DNA of 44,997 bases from Bacillus sp. FJAT-27245. GTDB taxonomy: Bacteria > Bacillota > Bacilli > Bacillales > Cytobacillaceae. The notes beneath the pieces were generated by a model, which saw only the letters and a program-made list of their open reading frames with translations, was not told where the DNA came from and did no database searches. The first letter of the stretch is position 1. Each line of letters opens with the position of its first letter. The position numbers and the translations under genes were made by a program. Shown here in pieces: positions 24,056 to 32,067 of the stretch. The DNA lies in NCBI RefSeq assembly GCF_001273955.1, contig NZ_LIGI01000001.1:3724129-3769125 (forward strand). The letters are read 5' to 3'.

Positions 24056-25163
24056 TCTGAAATTCCTCCATATCCAATTTGAATTGTTGTTGGGATAATT
24101 CCTGTCTAACTGTGTACTTCGACATAATCGTCTTGTGTGCATTGACTAAACCGGATTTAATAATAAAGTCAAGGTCTTTCTTCTGTAGCCAGGAATAAAC
24201 AACTCCTGAACAGAATGAATCGCCCGCACCGGTTACATCCTCTACCTTTAGCGTTTCGATGGCCGGGAAGTAACGGATCTCGCCGCTTTCGACTCCCGCC
24301 ATTACACCTTTCGAACCATTCGTAACGATTACATTTTTCACGCCTAGCTCCAGCCACTTTTTAACGGAATCTTGCCAATCCTGATCATCCTTGATTGTCA
24401 TGTTCAGGAACGTTTCCGTTTCATCCCTATTCACGATGAGCCAGCTTACGGCATTCAAGCTTTTTGGAAGCCTGTTCATTTTTGGCCCTGAAACCGGGAT
24501 CACGACTAACGGAATATGGTATTTCGAAGTGAACGAGCTGAGAAAATCAATCGTTTCTTTCGGACAATTCAAATCAACGACGATACATTTCGCTTTTCTA
24601 AGAATGTTACTGTTTTTCATTAACATCTCAGGCGTAATATTTTCATAAATGTCCATGTCTGCCAATGCGACTGTTAAATCGCCGTTTTTATCCAAAACAG
24701 CAGTATAGGAACCAGTTGACGAATGCTCAAATGCGGTGACATGCTCCAAATTCATAAACGGTGATGATAATTCATAGATCGTCTCCCAGTCGGAATCATT
24801 GCCCCTGGCTGATAGCAAAATCACTTCTTCGCCCATTCTGCCCAGGTTCTCAGCAATATTTCTCGCGACTCCTCCTACTGAGATAGAAGATTTCACCGGG
24901 TTTGACGTTTCGTGCGTAATTTCCTCTTTCGCATAGAACTTACGGTCAATGTTTGCCCCACCTATGCAAATAATGGGAGTTGCTTCGTTTAAAACAAACG
25001 CCTTGCCCAGAACATAGTCTTTCTTAACGAGCTCAGAAATACTACTTGCGATGGAGGCCATTGGGAGTCCCATTAATTCGGATAATTCCTCTTGAGAAAT
25101 AAATGGGTTTGCCCGAATCATTTCCAATACCAATTTTTCACTTCTGGTAATATCATCCGTCAT
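24039..25163 (-). CDS. psuK: Pseudouridine kinase with N-terminal winged-helix domain (PfkB family)
   Basis: The 374-aa protein has an N-terminal helix-turn-helix (about 5-55: [23 protein letters not shown]). A PfkB ribokinase-like domain follows, with [13 protein letters not shown], the sugar-binding [15 protein letters not shown] and the catalytic motif [14 protein letters not shown]. It phosphorylates pseudouridine for PsuG. The fused DNA-binding domain suggests an autoregulatory trigger enzyme. ATG 25163 follows CGGAGGGAGG. The promoter region holds an inverted repeat (25199-25214) and a cre-like site. A paralog with the same architecture is at 26654-27760. Confidence 0.9.
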   Translation of the reverse strand: MTDDITRSEKLVLEMIRANPFISQEELSELMGLPMASIASSISELVKKDYVLGKAFVLNEATPIICIGGANIDRKFYAKEEITHETSNPVKSSISVGGVARNIAENLGRMGEEVILLSARGNDSDWETIYELSSPFMNLEHVTAFEHSSTGSYTAVLDKNGDLTVALADMDIYENITPEMLMKNSNILRKAKCIVVDLNCPKETIDFLSSFTSKYHIPLVVIPVSGPKMNRLPKSLNAVSWLIVNRDETETFLNMTIKDDQDWQDSVKKWLELGVKNVIVTNGSKGVMAGVESGEIRYFPAIETLKVEDVTGAGDSFCSGVVYSWLQKKDLDFIIKSGLVNAHKTIMSKYTVRQELSQQQFKLDMEEFQNETVY

Positions 25164-25198
25164 TCGTACAACCTCCCTCCGTGACATAAGTTTATTAT

Positions 25199-25214
25199 CT
25201 AAACATAAGTTTAG
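25199..25214 (-). promoter_or_regulatory. Inverted repeat operator candidate at the psuK promoter
   Basis: CTAAAC-ATAA-GTTTAG is a perfect 6-bp inverted repeat overlapping the downstream edge of the -10 box, a typical repressor position. ACATAAGTTTA also recurs as a direct repeat 20 bp away. The HTH of PsuK or of its paralog is a plausible ligand. Confidence 0.5.
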
Positions 25215-25227
25215 TATACGTTTTCAT
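25212..25227 (-). promoter_or_regulatory. Cre-like (CcpA) site in the psuK promoter
   Basis: On the minus strand ATGAAAACGTATACTA matches WTGNAANCGNWWNCAW at all but one position. It covers the spacer and -10 box, where CcpA would block initiation. Confidence 0.5.
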
Positions 25228-25240
25228 TCTCGAAAGTCAA
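25213..25240 (-). promoter_or_regulatory. Sigma-A promoter of the psuK-psuG operon
   Basis: On the minus strand TTGACT, a 16-nt spacer and TATACT lie about 50 nt upstream of the psuK start. The match is good to both boxes. Confidence 0.7.
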
Positions 25241-25251
25241 CTATATTCTCC

Positions 25252-25323
25252 AAAAAAAAGAATCCCATAATTCCCCACCGTCTGGAGAAGGACGGTTAAA
25301 ACTTTGTATTACGGGATTTTTTT
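25252..25323 (-). terminator. Terminator downstream of the DMT permease gene
   Basis: AATCCCATAAT pairs with ATTACGGGATT (one mismatch) around an inner ACCGTC/GACGGT hairpin, with a run of T after AATTATGGGATTC on the minus strand. It separates the permease gene from the psuK promoter. Confidence 0.75.
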
Positions 25324-25362
25324 GGCCTGTCTTCAACTTGATAAGTTGAAAAATGCCACTAT

Positions 25363-26307
25363 TTAGCTAACGCCTTTGTTTACCCCGCCCAACATGTTTG
25401 CTTGTTTTTTCGCAGGGGACTTTTTGCTGAACAAATGTTTTTTATCAAAGATTGTTGGCAAACTCATTCCGAGAAGGATCGTAACAATTCCGGCCATTTG
25501 GAAAGATGTAACCTTTTCACTTAATAGCATTACGGACACCATGACAGCAATCGGCAATTCAATCGCACTTAAGATTGACGACATCCCAAGACCAACTTTC
25601 GGAACGGCAATTGTAAATAGGAAAACAGGGATAATCATTCCGAATAGCCCCAGTGCCAGGCCATACATCCACAATCCTTCGGTAAAAAATGTCCCATCCC
25701 AAATGATTTCCGGAGCCTGGAATGTTGCCGTAACCATGAAAGCAAAGAAAGAAACGAACACGAGCCGGTTGGACGTTGTCATATTTCCGGTTGCCTTTCC
25801 ATTTACAAATAAAAATAGAGAATAACAAAGAGCCGCCGCTAACCCCCATAGCCACCCTTGAACAGGGATTTGAGATAAATCAACATCAATCAAGCCAGCT
25901 GCCGGTATCGTTCCAGCTACAAGGACAATCAGGGAGACGAGTTCAATTTTGCTTGGAAATTGGCGTTTTGAAATACAGGAAATCACCATGCCAATCCAAG
26001 TAAATTGAAACAGCAGGACAACTGCCAAGGAAGCAGGCAGGAAATTTAACGAATGGCCATAAACGATATTCGTCAATCCAGTTAAAATACCGGCAACAAC
26101 GAGGACTTTTATACCCGAAAACGTAAATCTGGTTCTGTTTGTAATGAAAAAAATACATAACGAGATAATAAAGCCGCAAAAAAATAAACTTGTCACGGCC
26201 TCAGGGACTGTAAAACCACTGCGCATCGCCAGTTTTATGATTGTCGAAACGACGCCATAACTGCTGGCTGCAATCACGACCAGCAAGGGATACAGATACA
26301 TTTTCAT
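25363..26307 (-). CDS. EamA/DMT-family transporter
   Basis: The 314-aa protein has ten predicted membrane helices in two EamA repeats (for example PASLAVVLLFQFTWIGMVIS in repeat 1 and SILSAIELPIAVMVSVMLLSE in repeat 2) and a positively charged tail. DMT proteins export or import small metabolites. The gene is divergent from the HTH-PfkB kinase gene at 26654, sharing its intergenic region, and may move a related nucleoside or sugar. It is a paralog of the permease at 43453-44352; both share the P-A-S-L-A, F-Q-F-W-I-G and I-E-L-P-I-A motifs. The substrate is unknown. Confidence 0.86.
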   Translation of the reverse strand: MKMYLYPLLVVIAASSYGVVSTIIKLAMRSGFTVPEAVTSLFFCGFIISLCIFFITNRTRFTFSGIKVLVVAGILTGLTNIVYGHSLNFLPASLAVVLLFQFTWIGMVISCISKRQFPSKIELVSLIVLVAGTIPAAGLIDVDLSQIPVQGWLWGLAAALCYSLFLFVNGKATGNMTTSNRLVFVSFFAFMVTATFQAPEIIWDGTFFTEGLWMYGLALGLFGMIIPVFLFTIAVPKVGLGMSSILSAIELPIAVMVSVMLLSEKVTSFQMAGIVTILLGMSLPTIFDKKHLFSKKSPAKKQANMLGGVNKGVS

Positions 26308-26449
26308 TATTCAACTTCCTCCAATCATTTATTCAGCAATAACTTTGCATAATGATTTTGATGTCCAAAAAAAATCATAGCTTTCACTATAAAACACAGA
26401 TAAGCCTTTTTACAATTATTTTTTTCTAGCAGCGGGAGCCGACTTTCGT

Positions 26450-26478
26450 TTGTCTGTCCTTTTTCGGTAGCGTATAAT
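26450..26478 (+). promoter_or_regulatory. Sigma-A promoter, distal, for the kinase paralog
   Basis: TTGTCT, a 17-nt spacer and a perfect TATAAT lie about 175 nt upstream of the kinase start. A transcript from here would carry a possible 19-codon leader, ATG 26529 to TAA 26588, behind AAAGGTGAAGG. Confidence 0.5.
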
Positions 26479-26528
26479 GTTTTACCAATAGAATGAAAAG
26501 CTGAATAAGTTTGGTATAAAGGTGAAGG

Positions 26529-26588
26529 ATGAGCATTGCAATCCGCCCTGGTACGCTTTTACAGAACACGTTTTGTTATTCCTTGTAA
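26529..26588 (+). CDS. Possible 19-codon leader peptide
   Basis: An ATG with AAAGGTGAAGG immediately upstream opens a short frame, MSIAIRPGTLLQNTFCYSL, ending 65 nt before the kinase start. It lies downstream of the TATAAT promoter. Nothing else supports it; it may be chance. Confidence 0.15.
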   Translation: MSIAIRPGTLLQNTFCYSL

Positions 26589-26597
26589 AATTAAGCG

Positions 26598-26626
26598 TTT
26601 ACAAACGTTTGTTTATGGAATAATCT
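26598..26626 (+). promoter_or_regulatory. Proximal sigma-A promoter with embedded palindromic operator
   Basis: TTTACA, a 17-nt spacer and TAATCT lie 28 nt upstream of the kinase ATG. The perfect palindrome ACAAACGTTTGT (26601-26612) overlaps the -35 and spacer. AAGCGTTTACA (26593-26603) is cre-like and identical to the sequence at the gntR promoter. Confidence 0.5.
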
Positions 26627-26653
26627 ATTGTTTGAAGGGGAGTGGAATCTTCC

Positions 26654-27760
26654 ATGGATAAAGAAAAGCAAATTTTGCATCATATAAGAATGAACCCGTT
26701 TATTTCCCAACAGGAATTGTCCAGCATAGTCGGGTTATCGCGGCCTGCAGTTGCGAACTATATTAGCAATTTGACGAGGCGAGGCGAGATAAAAGGGCGC
26801 GGCTACATTCTAAGGGAAGAATCATCAATCATTTGCATCGGAGGGGCGAATACGGACCGGAAAGCACGAACGGAAAAGAAAGTGCGCCTGTATTCTTCCA
26901 ATCCGGTTAAAATAACCGAGGCTTGCGGCGGAGTAGCGCGGAACTTCGCGGAAAATTTAAGCCGGCTCGGCGTGAGCGCTTCGCTCATGACTTGTGTCGG
27001 GGATGACAAAGAAGGAAACTGGATTCTGAAGGAAACGAAGGGGCAGGGAGTCGATGTTAGCCAGGTATGGGTGCTGCCAACCGAACGGACGGGGACTTTT
27101 ACAACTTTATTGGATATTGATGGGGAAAGCATTGTTTCTATGGCTGATATGAACATATACGAAAAGCTGACCATTTCAATGTTCGAGGAAAAGTGGTCCC
27201 ATATCGCCGCCTCGCAAGCCGTCTATCTGGATACGAATATTCCCAGGGAGTGCATCAGTTACCTGATAAAACGCTGTAATGATGAGAACATTCCTGTGTA
27301 TATCGACCCTGTATCGACGGCAAAGGCACAAAAGCTTCCTTTCCGCCTTGACGGGGTCGAATTAATGCTCCCAAATCGGGAAGAAGCGGAAATTCTTGCC
27401 GGAATTAAGATTGACTCAATTGAAGATTGCCAAACAGCTTGTGAGAAAATTAGGCAGCGCGGGGTTCAAAACGTGATTATCACGCTCGGCGATCAGGGGA
27501 TCTATTACTGCTCTGCGGAAGAATCCAGGCATTTGCCCGCTTTCGAAACGGAGATTGTCGATGTCACCGGAGCCGGCGAAGCATTTGCTTCTTGTGCAAT
27601 ATACGGGCTTATGAACGGAACATCATTACTGGAGGCCTGCCAATTGGGCCTTGCCGGATCCGCTCTTACACTTCAAACGGAAAAGTCGATTTCGCCATTT
27701 TTAAAACCCGAGAAAATCCAGGAGCTTGTTGAGGAGTATACGGGAGAAAATCTTAGTTGA
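26654..27760 (+). CDS. HTH-fused PfkB-family kinase paralog with GAGE active-site motif
   Basis: The 368-aa protein (ATG 26654 behind GAAGGGGAGTGG; GTG 26642 less likely) has the same layout as PsuK: N-terminal helix-turn-helix (HHIRMNPFISQQELSSIVGL), then a PfkB domain starting [13 protein letters not shown] with GGVARNFAENLSRLG. The C-terminal catalytic motif reads DVTGAGEAFASC, so the conserved catalytic Asp of GAGD is Glu. The codon is clearly GAA. It could be a kinase with altered activity or a sugar/nucleoside-sensing regulator. It is divergent from a DMT permease and close to the psu operon. Activity cannot be told from sequence alone. Confidence 0.85.
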   Translation: MDKEKQILHHIRMNPFISQQELSSIVGLSRPAVANYISNLTRRGEIKGRGYILREESSIICIGGANTDRKARTEKKVRLYSSNPVKITEACGGVARNFAENLSRLGVSASLMTCVGDDKEGNWILKETKGQGVDVSQVWVLPTERTGTFTTLLDIDGESIVSMADMNIYEKLTISMFEEKWSHIAASQAVYLDTNIPRECISYLIKRCNDENIPVYIDPVSTAKAQKLPFRLDGVELMLPNREEAEILAGIKIDSIEDCQTACEKIRQRGVQNVIITLGDQGIYYCSAEESRHLPAFETEIVDVTGAGEAFASCAIYGLMNGTSLLEACQLGLAGSALTLQTEKSISPFLKPEKIQELVEEYTGENLS

Positions 27761-27764
27761 CCGG

Positions 27765-27804
27765 GCTGTCATGCATCCATCCGTGATTTGCATGACAGCT
27801 TTTT
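27765..27804 (+). terminator. Terminator of the kinase paralog
   Basis: GCTGTCATGCA pairs perfectly with TGCATGACAGC (11 bp), followed by TTTTTAGG, starting 5 nt after the stop codon. Confidence 0.9.
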
Positions 27805-27864
27805 AGGTTTCGGAGATTCTTTGTCGTTCATACGGATTTGTGCGACAGCTTTTCTGAAGCGTCA

Positions 27865-28839
27865 TCACTTATTTTCCAACCGGATAATTACTTTTCCCCT
27901 GGCATGTCCTTCCCCAAGGTAACGAATCGCTTCTTCGGCTTCCCTTAAAGAAAATTGCCTATCTATAATCGGCACTATCTTCCCTACCAAGAAAAGCTCT
28001 TTTAAAAAGTCTTGGTCCTTTTTGTTCGGCCTATGAACCAAGATGCCCAACTTCTTCCCTTCAGCTTTTGAAATCATTGGCCCTAGGAGCAATACCTGCA
28101 TAATAAGCGATAGCGCCCCACCGACCATCACATATGTACCATTTGGATTTAATGCCCGTCTGTAGGTAAAGATTGACCTCGTTCCCACAACATCCAGGAT
28201 TACATCATATAGCTGTCCATTATGAGCGAAATCTTCTTGAGTGTAATCAATAACATGGTCTGCCCCAAGCGAATCGAGCATCGCCAATTTCCCCATACTA
28301 TCCACACAAGTGACTTCCGCTTCGTATAATTTGGCAATTTGCAAAGCGAACGTCCCGACTCCCCCGCCAGCCCCATTAATTAAAATCCTTTGGCCCGCCT
28401 GAATTCCCCCTCTATCCCTGAGTCCCTGCAGGGCAAGGATTCCTGCTTGAGGCATTGCCGCCGCTTCCTCGAAAGTCATAGCAGCTGGTTTCAACGTCAA
28501 CGCATCTTCACGAACACAAACGTATTCCGCAAATCCACCCCAGCCACACCAGGAAATATCCCCAAATACCTCATCACCGATATGAAGATTATTTACATCG
28601 CTGCCAACTGCTTCTACACGCCCTGCTATATCCGCACCAAGTATCTTATATTTTGGCTTTAGCAGTCCCCCAAGCCGAGCCAAAAAAGGTTTTCCTCTCA
28701 GGAGATCCCAGTCCCACGAATTTACGGATACAGCATGAACTTTTACTAATACTTCATTGCTCTTTGGAGCAGGCATCTCGACTTCTGTTAAATTCAGAAC
28801 CCCTGTTGTTCCGTATTTATCGTAAACCATCGCTTTCAT
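27865..28839 (-). CDS. Zinc-free MDR oxidoreductase (quinone reductase-like), second copy
   Basis: The 324-aa protein has the MDR fold with GADIAGRVEAVGSDVNNLHIGD and the nucleotide-binding motif ILINGAGGGVGTFALQIAKL. It lacks catalytic zinc ligands. It is clearly related to the 19229-20188 protein, sharing VSVN, GADHVIDYTQEDFA-like and HARGK-like segments, but diverged enough for a different substrate. The ATG follows AAAGGAGAA. It is probably an NADPH:quinone or enone reductase, transcribed alone. Confidence 0.87.
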   Translation of the reverse strand: MKAMVYDKYGTTGVLNLTEVEMPAPKSNEVLVKVHAVSVNSWDWDLLRGKPFLARLGGLLKPKYKILGADIAGRVEAVGSDVNNLHIGDEVFGDISWCGWGGFAEYVCVREDALTLKPAAMTFEEAAAMPQAGILALQGLRDRGGIQAGQRILINGAGGGVGTFALQIAKLYEAEVTCVDSMGKLAMLDSLGADHVIDYTQEDFAHNGQLYDVILDVVGTRSIFTYRRALNPNGTYVMVGGALSLIMQVLLLGPMISKAEGKKLGILVHRPNKKDQDFLKELFLVGKIVPIIDRQFSLREAEEAIRYLGEGHARGKVIIRLENK

Positions 28840-28941
28840 AAAAAGGTTCTCCTTTTATTTTGTTATGAAGCTTCTTTCACAATAAAAATAATTATATGGG
28901 GACGTGAAGGGTGATGGCGATGGTGGTGCTGAATAAAATGG

Positions 28942-29325
28942 CTATCCCTCTACCATTTCAACTAGCTCTTCAATAGTTCCAAGACACTTCTCCACTTCCG
29001 GTAAGTGATAAAACGTACTAGTCGTCTCAAAATTATTCACTTCACCATTTGGTGAGTATAAAAAAATCTTTTTCCCTAGCCCTAAAGCAATTCCTAATTC
29101 TATATGACTGCCTTTCCCCGCTGGAAATAACACTATTAATAAATCAGCTTCTTTTACAGCATTTCTCTCTTGGTCTCCTATTTCTTTTAAATCCTCATAC
29201 GTTGAGGCTCTTTCATTCTTCGTCCAATCATATGTTTGAATGTAGCCTTTCTTGATTAACAGCTGACTGACTTCATGAACTTGATCTATATTTTTAAAAC
29301 TCGACGCAACATAAAATTTTCTCAT
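28942..29325 (-). CDS. Nucleoside 2-deoxyribosyltransferase-like protein
   Basis: The 127-aa protein has the NDT/DNPH1-type Rossmann-like fold: FYVASSFKNIDQVHEV at the start, ADLLIVLFPAGKGSHIELGIALGLGKKI in the middle, and the SHIELG glutamate in the position of the catalytic Glu. The length is close to family size. It may cleave or transfer deoxyribose of nucleosides or nucleotides, but such short homologs are often uncharacterised. The ATG follows GCGGGGGATAAAGC. No operon partner is seen. Confidence 0.72.
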   Translation of the reverse strand: MRKFYVASSFKNIDQVHEVSQLLIKKGYIQTYDWTKNERASTYEDLKEIGDQERNAVKEADLLIVLFPAGKGSHIELGIALGLGKKIFLYSPNGEVNNFETTSTFYHLPEVEKCLGTIEELVEMVEG

Positions 29326-29395
29326 GCTTTATCCCCCGCTTTAAGCCGAAATATTTATTTCCTCATGAAAATTTGTCCCTTTCAAACCATGGCGT

Positions 29396-29767
29396 TTATC
29401 TATAATCAATTGCTAGTTTAAAAGCTCTAACCCGATTGTTTTTATCAAAGTAAACGAGTAGCCAGGTGTCATCCGATACTGATAAAACCTGGTTCCAGCC
29501 CTAAATTATATACTTAGGCATTGTTGCTCCTTTTTCCCGAATGGCCTAAATCTGTTGGTTCACCGTCTGTCCCAATAAATTGATTATTTCCTTTTTCGTC
29601 ATGCCAACCAGTTGATAGGTTGTTAGTAAATCATCACCAAGTTCCCCACACCCAAAGGGTTCAGCCATCCACTTTTCAGCTGAGAAATTATTCTGTTCTT
29701 CAACCCATATCCATAATCCTCCAAAGGCAATGATAATTATTGCAAGTTAAAAAACAAACCTTGTCAT
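29396..29767 (-). pseudogene. Decayed gene for a small exported Bacillus protein with one nonsense and two frame changes
   Basis: An ATG at 29767, three nt after the upstream gene, starts MTRFVF then an in-frame TAA. Reading on in the same frame gives a membrane-anchor-like stretch and EEQNNFSAEKWMAEPFGCGE, then MTKKEIINLLGQ. The frame then moves: a second frame reads GEPTDLGHSG, and a third reads TWLLVYFDKNNRVRAFKLAI to TAA at 29396. The order TKKEII-LLGEPTD...LG-EPGFISI-W-L-V-FDKNN is that of a known type of small Bacillaceae lipoprotein-like protein, from memory. The gene appears broken. Sequencing error is an alternative. Confidence 0.65.
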
Positions 29768-29769
29768 TC

Positions 29770-29979
29770 TCACAACAGTCCTCCAGCCTTAACTATTCCA
29801 AAAATAAAGAGAAGCAACCCCAGCAAAATTACTCCGCCCATCACAGAAAAAACGAAATCAAAGAGGAATGATATCGTCCCCATTTTTTTGTTTTCCAATA
29901 ACTTTGCTTCATGAACAAAATAGAATATCGAAACTACTATAAGGACTACTCCTAGTAATGATATTAAAAGCCAAACCAT
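29770..29979 (-). CDS. Small two-helix membrane protein, 69 aa
   Basis: The product has two hydrophobic helices (about 2-22, VWLLISLLGVVLIVVSIFYF, and 43-65) joined by a charged loop (HEAKLLENKKMG). It has no recognised domain. The ATG follows TTGGAGCG. It ends immediately before the decayed gene at 29396-29767 and was probably co-transcribed with it. The 29980-30193 stretch beyond it holds nothing I can identify. Confidence 0.55.
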   Translation of the reverse strand: MVWLLISLLGVVLIVVSIFYFVHEAKLLENKKMGTISFLFDFVFSVMGGVILLGLLLFIFGIVKAGGLL

Positions 29980-30193
29980 AGGCTTTGCGCTCCAATCGTT
30001 TTAATCCAAAATAGTTGTAAATTAAGGTGAGTATACCATTAAAAAATGGAAAAACCCTACCTATAGTCGGAAGAGTTTTCAAAAAACATTTAATTCCTTT
30101 AACCTCATACCATTCATGTGGCAGCCTGACTTAATTTAAATTGATTTTCCTAATAGAAAAACCGGAAAGCCCTTCCCAATCCCTGCCAAAATC

Positions 30194-30571
30194 CTAATCC
30201 ACTTTTATAAATCCAACTGGTTTCCCCCAAGGGTTCATGAAGCTAACTTTCGCAACTGGCCGCTCAGAACTGGAATCAATGGCGTCTCTCATTTTATAAA
30301 AGACGTCAATTCCTACATTTTCCGATTTTCTAACTGATATGATTTCGATCTGCTGCCCAACCTGGCCAACAATAAAGGCTTCGGTCTTTTTGCCTCTTTC
30401 TGCTATCCCGGTAAAGGGAGTTTCACTTGAAGGGAAATTTGCCAACATGCTGTTTATTTCATTTTGCGAAAGCGATATTTCCTGATAAGAGACATCCTTT
30501 TTTAAAAACAACAAAAAAAATACGATTGCTACGATGCCCGCAAAGCCTAATGCAAAAGCCCTCTTTCTCAC
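30194..30571 (-). CDS. Membrane-anchored hypothetical protein, 125 aa
   Basis: A GTG at 30571 with AAAAGGGGAG at good distance gives MRKRAFALGFAGIVAIVFFL, a positively charged N-terminus with one transmembrane anchor, then an extracytoplasmic domain of about 95 residues (ISLSQNEINSMLANFPSSET ... SFMNPWGKPVGFIKVD). I do not recognise the domain. It is likely an exported or anchored envelope protein. It is monocistronic on the minus strand; no terminator is obvious. Confidence 0.6.
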   Translation of the reverse strand: MRKRAFALGFAGIVAIVFFLLFLKKDVSYQEISLSQNEINSMLANFPSSETPFTGIAERGKKTEAFIVGQVGQQIEIISVRKSENVGIDVFYKMRDAIDSSSERPVAKVSFMNPWGKPVGFIKVD

Positions 30572-30778
30572 CTGCTTCACTCCCCTTTTTGTCAAAAAAA
30601 ATCCTTATTTATGAATTAGACGTTTGGCCAGGGTAAACGATACATTTTTCTATAATTATTTTTCCACTCCATGAAATCGACCTATTTTTTCAAGTTTGTT
30701 TTCCCATTCTTGAGCATAATAGCCAGTTATTTTTCGTTAGGGTGATATTATGGTAAAAAACAACGAGGAGTGTTCAGC

Positions 30779-31084
30779 TTGAGGTACCTATTGCAAGTCG
30801 ATTTTAAATCGAATGGCCCATTTGGCGATGAAAAGATGAAGGAGAAAGTAGACTTGGCAAAAAGCATTAATGAGGAGCCAGGCGTTCTCTGGAAAATTTG
30901 GACTGAGAATCCGGTGACGAAAGAAGCCGGCGGGGTCTATTTATTCGAAACGGAAGAATGTGCTCAAAAGTTCCTGGAAATGCATTCAGCCCGTTTGAAA
31001 AGCTTTGGCTTTGATCCTATTCGCGCGAAAATTTTTCAGGTGCACGAAGAATTATCCTTGATCAATAACGCGCCGATTAAATAA
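30779..31084 (+). CDS. ydhR: YdhR-like putative monooxygenase
   Basis: The 101-aa protein (TTG 30779 behind GAGGAG; GTG 30770 is also possible) matches E. coli YdhR in length and in the run of motifs LLQVDF.SNGPFGD, SINEEPGVLWKIWTENP, AGGVYLFETEE, ARLKSFGFDPI and AKIFQVHEELSLIN. YdhR is a dimeric alpha/beta-barrel protein of the ABM-like fold with suspected monooxygenase activity on aromatic or quinone-like compounds. It is transcribed alone with a terminator just downstream. Confidence 0.85.
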   Translation: MRYLLQVDFKSNGPFGDEKMKEKVDLAKSINEEPGVLWKIWTENPVTKEAGGVYLFETEECAQKFLEMHSARLKSFGFDPIRAKIFQVHEELSLINNAPIK

Positions 31085-31100
31085 GAGGTCGACTTCGGGG

Positions 31101-31130
31101 GCAGCGGCTGTAAAGGCGTTGCTCTTTTTT
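31101..31130 (+). terminator. Terminator downstream of the YdhR-like gene
   Basis: GCAGCG pairs with CGTTGC (one G-U) and is followed by TCTTTTTT, 17 nt after the stop. Confidence 0.7.
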
Positions 31131-31182
31131 GTATTGGGAAGCTCCCTAAAACCTAAACCTTCCCCCCCTTTTGCGAAAAGGC

Positions 31183-31599
31183 CTATGGTTTAAAGTTTAA
31201 CAACTCCAACAATCTGGCTGCATCACCTTTAAAGTTGAAGACTAACGCCCTGCCTTTGTCGTCGAAAAACATAAGATGCGGATTTTCATAAGCGGGAAAA
31301 ATAATGATGACTTCATCGACTGGTCCGGTAAACAATTGAGTTTTCACCGTGATACTTGGTTCCAAAGGAACTCTAACCATAAAGCCTTCGCTTGGAACAG
31401 GATTTATTTTCGGGTAAATCCCTGTTATTCCTGCAAGGAATTGCCCGACTTCCAGCTGTACCTTGGGATTTGGCTGCGCCGTCAAAACGACTTTGCCTTT
31501 GCCGATATCAAATATTTCAACTTGTCGATGCGTTTGAGCTGCAGTGGGCATTGAAATAAAACCCATGATTAAAATGCAAACGAATACCTTCTTAATCAT
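31183..31599 (-). CDS. Secreted hypothetical protein, 138 aa
   Basis: ATG 31599 behind GAGGTGGT gives MIKKVFVCILIMGFISMPTA, a clear signal peptide with likely cleavage after AAQ-type residues, then a roughly 110-residue domain with VEIFDIGKGKVVLTAQPNPK and VDEVIIIFPAYENPH. I do not recognise the family. The same locus has a divergent small membrane protein at 31735. It is exported; function unknown. Confidence 0.62.
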   Translation of the reverse strand: MIKKVFVCILIMGFISMPTAAQTHRQVEIFDIGKGKVVLTAQPNPKVQLEVGQFLAGITGIYPKINPVPSEGFMVRVPLEPSITVKTQLFTGPVDEVIIIFPAYENPHLMFFDDKGRALVFNFKGDAARLLELLNFKP

Positions 31600-31734
31600 C
31601 CATACCACCTCGAGGGTAGTATCCCCAACACTTGGTTTTAAAATATCGGTCCTCCCATTAAAACTGGTCTTATCCCTTTCCGCAATGGTCTTTTTATTTC
31701 CACTGATAATAAAATATGTTTGGGGGGTATTACA

Positions 31735-31962
31735 ATGTTGACTAGTTTAATCATCTTATTGATATTACTATTTTTCACCTTTTTATTTCGCAAGGATAAG
31801 GAACAACTTTTGGAAAGCATGTCATTAGGTGAGTTTTTGCAGCAAAAAAACCACGTGAACGAGGAAACGAATCTAATTAGCAAAATCGACACCTTTTTTG
31901 GTGGTGACCAAACTGATGGAGGAGGAGACGGGGATGGCGGCGGGGATGGCGGTAGTGAGTGA
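31735..31962 (+). CDS. Small membrane protein with Gly/Asp-rich C-terminus, 75 aa
   Basis: ATG 31735 follows TTTGGGGGGTATTACA. The protein starts with one hydrophobic helix (MLTSLIILLILLFFTFLF), then a charged segment (RKDKEQLLESMSLGEFLQQK). It ends in DGGGDGDGGGDGGSE, a low-complexity tail like those on some membrane proteins with extracellular Gly/Asp tails. No family is assigned. It lies divergent from the secreted protein at 31183-31599. Confidence 0.5.
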   Translation: MLTSLIILLILLFFTFLFRKDKEQLLESMSLGEFLQQKNHVNEETNLISKIDTFFGGDQTDGGGDGDGGGDGGSE

Positions 31963-32067
31963 AACCTCATCCGAAAGTATTTCAAGAACTTCTTCGGACC
32001 CTCAATTGGCGGCCATTGATTTGATAAGCACCTAGTTCTTTCCCTTTCACTCCTTATGATAAATTGT

